DNA of 8,854 bases from Gammaproteobacteria bacterium (GCA_016844485.1 JAENIZ010000093.1:1-8854), one strand, 5' to 3'. Shown: positions 1-6,138, numbered from the stretch's first letter. Translations and numbers: made by a program. The notes: a model not told the origin generated them from the sequence alone.

Positions 1-508
1 GGCGGGTGCAGGACCACACAACGTTCGATATCTGCAATATAGGAGCTGGACTTTTCCCGAAAACCGACCAGTACTTTGCCTTTTTTTCGACATATTTAAC
101 GCTCAACCTTGCCTTGCGCCGGTATTCCCAGACTGGACCTGTCAAGGGAGGCAGGATCTGCTCCGGACTTACCCTGCCGATATGTTGCAACTGTTCCAGC
201 AATACCTTCTGCTTGTGCTTGAGCTGGGATTGCGGTGTGGTATGTTGCAGGCTGCAACCGCCACAATGATCAAAATATTCACAACGCGCATCAACCCGTT
301 CCGGGGAAGGTTCCAGGATCTCCACCACCTTCCCTTCATTATAACGTGAGTGCCGGCGCTGATACTGAAACAGCACTTGTTCACCGGGTAATGCCCCGTC
401 AATGAAAGTTATTTTGCCGCCCACATGCGTTATACCGCGTCCCTCGTGGGAGAGAGATTCAATCTGTGCGGTAACAGGTTCGGCGGGAAGGGATTTACGA
501 CGTGACAT
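1..508 (-). CDS. rlmD: 23S rRNA (uracil-C5)-methyltransferase RlmD, N-terminal part, frameshifted, runs off the window
   Basis: RlmD (RumA) uses SAM to methylate the C5 of U1939 in 23S rRNA. The visible part has an N-terminal TRAM domain (about residues 10-66, with HEGRGITHVGGK) followed by the iron-sulfur motif C-x5-C-G-G-C at Cys76, Cys82 and Cys85. Next comes the WEYRRKARLSVKY segment typical of RlmD. The frame opened at 508 stays open to the window edge, but after about residue 143 its translation (AKYWSVFGK...) no longer resembles the family. The -1 frame from base 80 reads GKVLVGFREK...DIERC, which fits RlmD and supplies the expected fourth cluster Cys (about residue 164). So one base is missing in, or ribosomes slip on, the run of seven T at 81-87. 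It could be a pseudogene, a homopolymer sequencing error or recoding. The start has no strong Shine-Dalgarno. The catalytic SAM domain lies outside the window. Confidence 0.88.
   Translation of the reverse strand, partial: MSRRKSLPAEPVTAQIESLSHEGRGITHVGGKITFIDGALPGEQVLFQYQRRHSRYNEGKVVEILEPSPERVDARCEYFDHCGGCSLQHTTPQSQLKHKQKVLLEQLQHIGRVSPEQILPPLTGPVWEYRRKARLSVKYVEKKAKYWSVFGKSPAPILQISNVVWSCTR
80..86 (-). other. A AAA AAG slippery heptamer at the rlmD frameshift
   Basis: On the minus strand the rlmD codons read GAA AAA AAG GCA. This places A AAA AAG in the same zero-frame phase as the E. coli dnaX -1 frameshift site. A -1 slip continues with GGC AAA GTA CTG, which restores the conserved RlmD sequence. 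The heptamer and its phase are seen directly. Whether ribosomes use it, or a base has been lost from the homopolymer, cannot be told from the sequence. Confidence 0.5.
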
Positions 509-514
509 ACTTTT

Positions 515-526
515 CGTATTAATACG
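515..526. repeat. 12-base perfect palindrome just upstream of rlmD
   Basis: CGTATTAATACG is a perfect 12-base palindrome ending 7 bases before the rlmD start codon. It abuts the heptad array and shares its last two bases. It could be a binding site or a weak hairpin in the leader RNA. It is AT-rich, and I know no factor that binds it. Confidence 0.4.
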
Positions 527-594
527 TTCAATGTTCAAGGTTTTATGTTCAAAGTTTTATGTTCAACGTTGAATTTCGAACCTTGAACTTTGAA
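525..594. repeat. Heptanucleotide repeat array, ten units, NNTTCAA/NNTTGAA type
   Basis: Seventy bases divide without gaps into ten 7-base units. On the plus strand these are cgttcaa, tgttcaa, ggtttta, tgttcaa, agtttta, tgttcaa, cgttgaa, tttcgaa, ccttgaa and ctttgaa. The polarity flips in the middle, from TTCAA to TTGAA, around the palindrome TTCAACGTTGAA (562-573). As a result GTTCAAGG (533-540) is complementary to CCTTGAAC (581-588), and GTTCAAAG (547-554) to CTTTGAAC (588-595). The array starts one base after the exonuclease stop codon and fills most of the gap to rlmD. It resembles in style the short tandemly repeated heptamers described in cyanobacterial genomes. Function unknown. Confidence 0.85.
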
Positions 595-595
595 C

Positions 596-1375
596 TTAAG
601 CTGTTTTCCACGCCTCGAAAAATTTTTTCAGATGCGGTTTTTTTTCAGTCTTCAAAATATCCCGCACCTTTTGGCATGCCGCATCATATCCCGCCTGGGT
701 CTGGCGACCGCGCATCAGCTCATAGCGTAAAAAGATCAGATAGGTGTTCAGGACATCCGTCTCGCAATAATTGCGTATTGATTCAATATCGCCGTTGATA
801 AAACAGTCCCACACCTTGTCGCCGCCCATCCCCATCTTGCCGGGAAAACCAAGCATAGTGGAGATATCAGCAAGTGGCGCAACCGCCCTGCCTTCATAAC
901 CGGAGAGAACGTCCATCAAATCCGTATGGCGTTCATGAAAACGGTTTAAATAATTATTCCAGCGAAAACTTTGATCATCCTCCCCGGTCTCCCAGTAACG
1001 TGGAGCGCTGATACCGTGTAGCAACGCGCGATAATGCAGCACCGGGAGATCAAAACCGCGGCCATTCCAGGATACAAGTAGCGGCGTGTAACGTTCGATG
1101 CCATCAAAAAATCGTTGAACGAGATCTTTCTCCGTTGAATTATTTTCACCCAGAGACCAGACACTGAGCTTGTCTGCTGTGCGCAGAAAAACCGAGATGG
1201 CAATAACGCTATGCAGATGATGCCGCAGAAATTCGCTGCTGCCGCCGGTGTCCTGACGGCGCTGGGCAAACATCACTGCGGCGGTTTCCTTGTCATTCAA
1301 GCCGTGAAGATCATAAAGCCGTCTTGCAGATTCCACATCCGGGATGGTTTCAATATCGAAAACAAGAATATTCAT
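596..1375 (-). CDS. Predicted 3'-5' exonuclease, PolB-like DEDDy family
   Basis: A 259-residue stand-alone exonuclease domain related to the proofreading domain of family B DNA polymerases. Exo I is FDIET with Asp7 and Glu9. Exo II is SWNGRGFDLP with Asp109. Exo III is YCETD with Tyr203 and Asp207. These supply the four metal-binding acidic residues and the tyrosine of the DEDDy class. The domain is the whole protein: no polymerase module, signal peptide or membrane segment is visible. By family it should remove nucleotides from 3' ends of nucleic acid in the cytoplasm; its true substrate is unknown. It lies between cysM (61-base gap upstream) and rlmD (87-base gap downstream), both in the same direction. 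No clear Shine-Dalgarno precedes the ATG, but the motif so close to the N terminus leaves little room for another start. Confidence 0.88.
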   Translation of the reverse strand: MNILVFDIETIPDVESARRLYDLHGLNDKETAAVMFAQRRQDTGGSSEFLRHHLHSVIAISVFLRTADKLSVWSLGENNSTEKDLVQRFFDGIERYTPLLVSWNGRGFDLPVLHYRALLHGISAPRYWETGEDDQSFRWNNYLNRFHERHTDLMDVLSGYEGRAVAPLADISTMLGFPGKMGMGGDKVWDCFINGDIESIRNYCETDVLNTYLIFLRYELMRGRQTQAGYDAACQKVRDILKTEKKPHLKKFFEAWKTA

Positions 1376-1436
1376 GTGATAAATAGGCAGGTATATTTAT
1401 TGGATAATACACATCCCTGTTACGGTAAATAAATCT

Positions 1437-2369
1437 TCAGTGTCCGAAAACGTCGGTGGACAGATAACGATCACCCCGGTCGCAAATAATGGTTACGATG
1501 ACCGCATTCTCAAGTTCCCGGGACAACCTGAGTGTTGCAGAAACCGCCCCGCCTGACGAGATACCGGCAAAGATACCCTCTTCCGCCGCCAACCTCCGGG
1601 TCATGTCCTCCGCTTCCGCAGGAGTAATGTCAATGATTCGATCAACCCACTTGCGATCAAATATCTTCGGCAGATATTCCGGCGGCCAGCGGCGGATCCC
1701 CGGAATGCTTTCATCGCCCGCAGGCTGGACACCGACTATCTGGACCGCAGGGTTCTTTTCCTTCAGATAACGTGACACGCCCATGATGGTGCCGGTCGTA
1801 CCCATCGCACTGACGAAATGGGTCACCTTGCCGTCCGTATCCCGCCAGATCTCCGGGCCGGTGCCTTCATAATGCGCACGCGGATTGTCGGGATTGGCAA
1901 ACTGATCCAGCACCCTGCCCTTGCCGTCCTTCTGCATCTGCTCGGCAAGGTCTCGTGCGCCTTCCATACCTTCTTCCTTGCTGATCAGGATAATCTCTGC
2001 GCCGAAAGCCTCCATGGTTATACGCCGTTCAAGACTCATATGCTCGGGCATGATCAGGATCATCCGGTAACCCCGGATAGCTGCGGCCATGGCGAGCGCA
2101 ATGCCGGTATTGCCACTGGTCGCTTCAATGAGAGTATCACCCGGTTTGATCTCCCCGCGTTCCTGCGCATATTTGATCATGCTGAGCGCAGGCCGGTCTT
2201 TCACCGAACCCGCCGGGTTATCACCTTCCAGTTTCGCGAGCAGCAGGTTACTGGTCTTGCCGGGCAGGCGTTGCAGTTTAACCAGGGGCGTATTGCCGAC
2301 GCATGATTCTATCGTCGGAATATCCACTGTGTCTGACGCAGGTTTTTTTGATAATGCGTGGGAGTCCAT
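1437..2369 (-). CDS. cysM: Cysteine synthase B (O-acetylserine sulfhydrylase, CysM type)
   Basis: PLP-dependent enzyme that makes L-cysteine from O-acetyl-L-serine and sulfide; the CysM type in E. coli also accepts thiosulfate. The 310 residues span the full fold. The PLP lysine is Lys57 in NPAGSVKDRP. The substrate loop is TSGNTG at 84-89, the phosphate-binding loop GTTGT is at 190-194, and SSGGA is at 271-275. CysM-specific features are IPGIRRWPPEYLP (222-234) and the C-terminal GDRYLSTDVF. About 16 residues precede the usual CysM start region (IESCVGNTPLVKLQ). The ATG lies 21 bases after the rimI stop and lacks a good Shine-Dalgarno, so translation may depend on the upstream genes. CysM rather than CysK is favoured by the RRWP segment and the shorter C terminus. 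Confidence 0.95.
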   Translation of the reverse strand: MDSHALSKKPASDTVDIPTIESCVGNTPLVKLQRLPGKTSNLLLAKLEGDNPAGSVKDRPALSMIKYAQERGEIKPGDTLIEATSGNTGIALAMAAAIRGYRMILIMPEHMSLERRITMEAFGAEIILISKEEGMEGARDLAEQMQKDGKGRVLDQFANPDNPRAHYEGTGPEIWRDTDGKVTHFVSAMGTTGTIMGVSRYLKEKNPAVQIVGVQPAGDESIPGIRRWPPEYLPKIFDRKWVDRIIDITPAEAEDMTRRLAAEEGIFAGISSGGAVSATLRLSRELENAVIVTIICDRGDRYLSTDVFGH

Positions 2370-2390
2370 ATCAATATTGGTTATGTAATA

Positions 2391-2858
2391 TCAAATAAGT
2401 GAACGGGCCAGTATTATCGCATCTTCGCGTCCGAATTCGGCAGGATAATAATCCCGGCGCATACCCACTTCGTTAAATCCGGCGCGATGATACAACTTGC
2501 GCGCGCATTCGTTAGACGGCCTGACTTCCAGAAAGGCCGTATCAGCGTTGTGGTCACGGGCCAGATTGAGCAGGTATTCAAGCATCATGCTCCCGTATCC
2601 CCTGTTATGGACGTCGGGCCTGACACAGAGATTCAATAAATGGCACTCTCCCGCGGCCACAGACATCACGCCGTAGGCAATAATGGTTGCATCATGTTCA
2701 AGCACCCAGCTGCAGTAACCGACACGAAGACAGTCCTGGAATATGATGTCAGACCACGGATAAATATAAGCGGATTGTTCTATTGACAGTATTTCTTCGA
2801 GATCAACATCCATCATTGGCCGGAAATCCGGCAATGATTCTTTTAGTACCGCACTCAT
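2391..2858 (-). CDS. rimI: Ribosomal protein alanine N-acetyltransferase RimI
   Basis: GNAT-family enzyme of 155 residues. In E. coli RimI acetylates the N-terminal alanine of ribosomal protein S18. The acetyl-CoA loop is visible as VRPDVHNRGYGS (79-90). The candidate catalytic pair is Glu111 in FLEVRPSN and Tyr123 in KLYHRAGF, corresponding to Glu103 and Tyr115 of E. coli RimI. The C-terminal EDAIILARSL is also typical. The ATG overlaps the stop of the uracil-DNA glycosylase gene by ATGA. It is preceded by AGGGAA with a 5-base spacer, a good ribosome binding site, so it can be both coupled and independently initiated. Other GNAT substrates cannot be excluded, but the match to RimI over the whole length is good. 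Confidence 0.9.
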   Translation of the reverse strand: MSAVLKESLPDFRPMMDVDLEEILSIEQSAYIYPWSDIIFQDCLRVGYCSWVLEHDATIIAYGVMSVAAGECHLLNLCVRPDVHNRGYGSMMLEYLLNLARDHNADTAFLEVRPSNECARKLYHRAGFNEVGMRRDYYPAEFGREDAIILARSLI

Positions 2859-3565
2859 TTCGATTCCCTGTATATTCGCATCGCCAGTTGCAGGTCCTGC
2901 CAGGATTTACGCTTCTCCCTGGGAGAACGCAACAAATATGCGGGATGATAAGTCACAACAACCGGCACCCTGGGTTCTGGGTATTCATACCGGCGTCCAC
3001 GCATCTGACCAATCGGAGTATCCACCTTTAATAAATTTTGTGCCGCAATCCGTCCCACTGCAAGGATGATTTTCGGGTTTATCAATGCGATTTGCTGCTT
3101 CAAATAGGGTTCACAGCAGGCCACTTCTTCCGGCCTTGGATCGCGGTTATTGGGTGGGCGGCATTTAAGAATATTGGCGATATATACCTGTTCGCGCCGT
3201 AATCCAATAGCGTACAGCATGGAATTCAGCAGCTTGCCGGCCCGGCCAACGAAAGGTTCACCCTGCCTGTCTTCTTCCGCGCCGGGCGCCTCGCCGATGA
3301 TCATCCAGTCCGCATGGGTGTCTCCCACACCAAACACCGTCTGGGTGCGGCCTTCATGTAATACGCAGCGTGTACATACGGCCACCTGTTTACGCAGATC
3401 ATTCCAGATTACCTGGTTATCATCAGTGTCCGGTACAGATGAAACCGTTATTTGCCTTTCCTCAGGTGATTTTATAGTTTTAATATCTTTGGCACTGTTC
3501 CTGGCAACGAAAACATCAACGCCCATTGTTTGCAGATAATAGCGTTGTGTTGTGCCCAGGTTCAT
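2855..3565 (-). CDS. Uracil-DNA glycosylase, family 4 (iron-sulfur type)
   Basis: Removes uracil from DNA to start base excision repair. The 236-residue protein has the family 4 pattern. CTRC gives Cys64 and Cys67; KCRPPNNRDP gives Cys135; ACCEPY gives Cys150/Cys151, completing a [4Fe-4S] site. Motif 1 is GEAPGAEED (91-99), then GEPFVGRAGKLL (102-113), and motif 2 is HPAYLLRSP (207-215) near the C terminus. About 55 residues precede the catalytic domain. They begin with RYYLQTMGVDVFVAR, a short segment that seems conserved in proteobacterial members, and continue into a polar, probably flexible linker. The start ATG overlaps the leuA stop as ATGA and has no Shine-Dalgarno of its own, so it is probably translated by coupling from leuA. 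It overlaps rimI the same way at its 3' end. Confidence 0.93.
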   Translation of the reverse strand: MNLGTTQRYYLQTMGVDVFVARNSAKDIKTIKSPEERQITVSSVPDTDDNQVIWNDLRKQVAVCTRCVLHEGRTQTVFGVGDTHADWMIIGEAPGAEEDRQGEPFVGRAGKLLNSMLYAIGLRREQVYIANILKCRPPNNRDPRPEEVACCEPYLKQQIALINPKIILAVGRIAAQNLLKVDTPIGQMRGRRYEYPEPRVPVVVTYHPAYLLRSPREKRKSWQDLQLAMRIYRESK

Positions 3566-5109
3566 ACCGGCGCGGCGGCCTGCGGATGTTTGCGTTCCAT
3601 CGGTGTCAGCAATTTGTTCAGGGCATTGATATAGGCCTTGGCCGAAGCAATGACGATATCCGTATCCGCACCCTGGCCATTGATAATGCGGCCGCCCTTG
3701 TCAATGCGGACCGTCACCTCGCCCTGAGAATCGCTTCCCGTGGTAATGTTGTTCACTGAATAGAGTTTCAGATCAGAACCACTGTTCACGATGGATTCAA
3801 TCGCCTTGAATGTCGCATCGACCGGTCCACCGCCCTTGCTGTTACTGTGTTTTTCTTCTCCATCAAAAGACAAGGTAACATGGGCATCGGGTGTTTCTCC
3901 GGTCTCACTGGTCACCTTCATCGCTACCAGTTTGATCCTTTCATGTGATACATCATGGATAGTATTAGTGATCAGCGCCTGGATATCCTCATCGTAGATA
4001 TCATGTTTTTTGTCTGCAAGTTCCTTGAATTGGTTGAACGCGGCATTCAGATCTTCCTCACGTTCAAATTCAATACCAAGTTCGTCCAGACGGGCACGAA
4101 ACGCGCTGCGTCCCGAGTGTTTACCCAGGACCATCCGATTGGTGTGCCAGCCCACATCCTGAGCGCGCATGATTTCGTAAGTCTCGCGGCTTTTCATTAC
4201 GCCATCCTGATGGATGCCTGACTCATGCGCAAAGGCGTTGGCCCCCACGATGGCCTTGTTCGGCTGCACCGGGAAACCCGTAATATTTGATACCAGTCTC
4301 GAACAATTCACTATCTGGGTAGTATCCAGAGTGGTATCACAGGGAAAAACATCCTGACGGGTGCGCACCGTCATCACGATCTCTTCCAGCGCGGCATTAC
4401 CCGCACGTTCTCCGAGTCCATTGATGGTGCATTCGACCTGGCGCGCCCCATTCAGGACGGCTGACAATGAATTGCCTACCGCAAGGCCAAGATCATTATG
4501 GCAATGAACGGAGAATACCGCCTTGCCGGAATTCGGCACACGCTCAATCAATTGCCGGATCAGATCACCAAACTGATGAGGAAGATTGTAGCCCACCGTG
4601 TCGGGTATATTGACCGTGGTCGCACCCGCATCGATCACTGCCTCCAGCACCCGGCACAGAAAATCAATCTCGGAACGCCCGGCGTCCTCGGGGGAAAATT
4701 CAACATTGTCCGTATACTTTCGCGCCCGCTTGACTGCATGAATGGCCTGGGCAAGCACCTCATCCGGTTGCATGCGCAGTTTCTCCCGCATATGGATAGG
4801 GGACGTCGCAATAAAGGTATGGATGCGCCCAGATGCGGCCGGTTTCAGGGCGGCGGCGGCCCTGTCGATATCCTTATCGATGGCGCGGGCAAGCCCGCAC
4901 ACCGTGCTGTTCTTTATTGATTCAGCGATTTGTCTGACCGCCTCAAAATCATCGGGACTGGCAATGGGAAACCCCGCCTCAATAACGTCGACACGCATGC
5001 GTTCCAGCGCCTTGGCGATGCGCAATTTTTCATCCTTGGTCATGGACGCCCCGGGACTTTGTTCACCATCCCGGAGTGTGGTATCGAAAATTATTAATTT
5101 GTCATGCAT
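3562..5109 (-). CDS. leuA: 2-isopropylmalate synthase
   Basis: First committed enzyme of leucine synthesis: condenses acetyl-CoA with 2-ketoisovalerate to give 2-isopropylmalate. The 515 residues match the long LeuA form. An N-terminal TIM barrel carries DTTLRDGEQSPGAS (9-22) and VHCHNDLGLAVGN (201-213). The metal ligands Asp14, His202, His204 and Asn238 keep the same numbers as in E. coli LeuA. GLGERAGNAALEE is at 231-243. The C-terminal LeuA dimer domain (from about residue 390) binds leucine for feedback inhibition; GGGPVDATFKAI (426-437) lies in it. The ATG is chosen for GGAG at 5120-5117 with a 7-base spacer and for the immediate family start HDKLIIFDTT. Its own promoter and a possible leader ORF lie upstream. 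Its stop overlaps the uracil-DNA glycosylase start. Confidence 0.97.
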   Translation of the reverse strand: MHDKLIIFDTTLRDGEQSPGASMTKDEKLRIAKALERMRVDVIEAGFPIASPDDFEAVRQIAESIKNSTVCGLARAIDKDIDRAAAALKPAASGRIHTFIATSPIHMREKLRMQPDEVLAQAIHAVKRARKYTDNVEFSPEDAGRSEIDFLCRVLEAVIDAGATTVNIPDTVGYNLPHQFGDLIRQLIERVPNSGKAVFSVHCHNDLGLAVGNSLSAVLNGARQVECTINGLGERAGNAALEEIVMTVRTRQDVFPCDTTLDTTQIVNCSRLVSNITGFPVQPNKAIVGANAFAHESGIHQDGVMKSRETYEIMRAQDVGWHTNRMVLGKHSGRSAFRARLDELGIEFEREEDLNAAFNQFKELADKKHDIYDEDIQALITNTIHDVSHERIKLVAMKVTSETGETPDAHVTLSFDGEEKHSNSKGGGPVDATFKAIESIVNSGSDLKLYSVNNITTGSDSQGEVTVRIDKGGRIINGQGADTDIVIASAKAYINALNKLLTPMERKHPQAAAPV

Positions 5110-5121
5110 GGTCCTGCTCCG

Positions 5122-5215
5122 CTACTTATGTCCATACTAATTTGGCAGCATGGATGAAACAATATGGAAATCGTTCGCTTTAATGCGAACAGGTAAATTT
5201 AAAATGTATAAGTAA
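5122..5215 (-). promoter_or_regulatory. Possible long-range leader pairing next to the leuA ribosome binding site
   Basis: In the leuA leader RNA, UUACUUAU (5215-5208), which overlaps the codons after the Leu run of the mini-ORF, is complementary to AUAAGUAG (5129-5122). The latter lies immediately before the GGAG ribosome binding site. The match is eight pairs, one of them G-U. A ribosome stalled on the Leu codons would cover the first strand and could free the leuA start region. The complementarity is seen; the control is inference, and a match of this length could be chance. Confidence 0.25.
5173..5190. other. 6-bp inverted repeat (hairpin or operator) in the leuA leader
   Basis: GTTCGC-TTTAAT-GCGAAC is a perfect 6-base inverted repeat with a 6-base loop, 8 bases after the mini-ORF stop and 63 bases before leuA. 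No U-run follows directly, so it is not a standard terminator. It could be an RNA hairpin of an attenuation system or a protein-binding palindrome. Confidence 0.45.
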
Positions 5216-5270
5216 GCAGTAATGCCTGGCAGAGACAGGGGGAAAAACTTTGTGTGCAGGTACGAATCAT
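5199..5270 (-). CDS. Possible leucine leader peptide upstream of leuA (23 codons)
   Basis: A short ORF starts with ATG just downstream of the predicted leuA promoter and ends TAA at 5199. Its peptide begins MIRTCTQ and ends QALLLTYTF. Codons 17-19 are TTA CTG CTT, three leucines in a row, and a further Leu (CTC) is codon 13, so 4 of 23 residues are Leu. A run of codons for the end product of the operon is the mark of attenuation leader peptides such as E. coli LeuL. It has no Shine-Dalgarno; if transcription starts at the A of the ATG, the message would be leaderless. Such a short ORF could be chance, and no classic terminator hairpin with a U-run follows. Confidence 0.35.
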   Translation of the reverse strand: MIRTCTQSFSPCLCQALLLTYTF

Positions 5271-5277
5271 GGGACGG

Positions 5278-5305
5278 AATATAGCAATATTAGTAATATT
5301 TTCAA
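5278..5305 (-). promoter_or_regulatory. Sigma70-type promoter for leuA with extended -10
   Basis: On the minus strand TTGAAA (5305-5300) is followed, after a 16-base spacer, by TATATT (5283-5278). The -10 box is preceded by TGC, giving the extended TGnTATATT form. The likely first transcribed base is about 5271-5270. This allows leuA and the genes below it to be transcribed apart from pssA. The spacer contains the near-exact AT-rich palindrome noted separately. Confidence 0.6.
5286..5300. promoter_or_regulatory. AT-rich palindrome within the leuA promoter spacer, candidate operator
   Basis: AATATTA-G-TAATATT has 7-base arms around one central base and fills the region between the -35 and -10 boxes of the leuA promoter. 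A dimeric regulator bound there would block RNA polymerase. AT-rich palindromes arise easily by chance, so this is only a candidate. Confidence 0.3.
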
Positions 5306-5329
5306 GTGCTAAAGTGGCGAAAAACCCGG

Positions 5330-6076
5330 TTATTCCCTGACAGACTCCTGTATTTTTCGCTCAGCGCGGCGTTTACGGATTAAAAACAGTGTCATGACCG
5401 GTCCGGATGCCGCATAGAGCACCGAGATTAAAAACACCACCAGCGGCGGTTCGCTCGCGATAAAGACAAATACCAGGACGATAATCAGAACCGTGATAAA
5501 CGGCACTCTGCCTTTCAGATCAAACTGCTTGAAGCTGTGATAGCGGATATTACTCACCATCAATATGCCCACGATCACCGTAAGGGGAAAGGAAATGAAT
5601 AAAATGCCGGTGCCATCCGTCAATCCCTGGAATTCCGCGAACCAGATCATCCCGGCAATTACGGCGGCGGCGGCCGGGCTCGGCAGTCCCTGGAAAAACT
5701 GCTTGTCCGCACTGGTCGCCTGGGTATTAAAACGCGCGAGCCGCAAAGCGGCGGTGGCGGCAAAGATAAATGAAGCAAGCCAACCCAGCTTGCCCATACT
5801 TTCAAGGGACCATTGATATACCACCAGTGCAGGCGCGAGTCCAAACGACACCATGTCGGAAAGACTGTCATATTCAACACCGAAGTCCGTCTGGGTATTG
5901 GTGAGACGGGCAATACGGCCATCCATGCCATCCAGGATCATGGCGACAAAAATGGCGATCGCCGCAGCTTCATAATGGGCGTTCATGGCCGCAACAATGG
6001 AATAATATCCGGCGAACAGCGCTGCCGTCGTGAGCAGATTAGGCAGAATATAAATACCGCGACGCCGGTTGATCAT
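5330..6076 (-). CDS. pssA: CDP-diacylglycerol--serine O-phosphatidyltransferase
   Basis: Membrane enzyme that joins L-serine to CDP-diacylglycerol to make phosphatidylserine, the precursor of phosphatidylethanolamine. It carries the full CDP-alcohol phosphotransferase motif D-G-x2-A-R-x8-G-x3-D-x3-D at residues 52-74 (Asp52, Gly53, Ala56, Arg57, Gly66, Asp70, Asp74). Hydrophobic stretches consistent with several membrane segments surround it (about 14-46, 75-115, 134-175, 193-232), with a basic tail (RKRRAERK). The 248 residues fit the multi-pass, Bacillus-like PssA rather than the E. coli phospholipase D-like enzyme. The ATG is supported by AAGGGA (6089-6084) with a 7-base spacer. It sits between ilvC and leuA; no psd is seen in this window, although psd is often its neighbour. 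Confidence 0.94.
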   Translation of the reverse strand: MINRRRGIYILPNLLTTAALFAGYYSIVAAMNAHYEAAAIAIFVAMILDGMDGRIARLTNTQTDFGVEYDSLSDMVSFGLAPALVVYQWSLESMGKLGWLASFIFAATAALRLARFNTQATSADKQFFQGLPSPAAAAVIAGMIWFAEFQGLTDGTGILFISFPLTVIVGILMVSNIRYHSFKQFDLKGRVPFITVLIIVLVFVFIASEPPLVVFLISVLYAASGPVMTLFLIRKRRAERKIQESVRE

Positions 6077-6138
6077 TTATTTATCCCTTCTGAATTACCA
6101 ATATGTATTCTGATAACTATATTAGAAGAAAATTAAAA

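Noticed and set aside
525..594. CRISPR-like array
   Set aside because: Units are 7 bases with no spacers, so this is a tandem heptad repeat, not CRISPR. The same holds for 7453-7522.
1376..1436. Promoter or terminator between cysM and the exonuclease gene
   Set aside because: The gap is AT-rich, but I found no properly spaced -35/-10 pair and no stable hairpin.
1818..2306. A 162-codon plus-strand ORF across cysM
   Set aside because: It is antisense to a fully recognisable cysM and has no family-like sequence, so it is a shadow of that gene.
4498..4920. A 140-codon plus-strand ORF inside leuA
   Set aside because: Antisense to the conserved LeuA barrel, no recognisable motif.
5173..5190. Rho-independent terminator before leuA
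   Set aside because: The 6-bp stem is not followed by a U-run on either strand.
6077..6138. Promoter for pssA
   Set aside because: TAATAT and TATAGT stretches could serve as -10 boxes, but no -35 box lies at a fitting distance.
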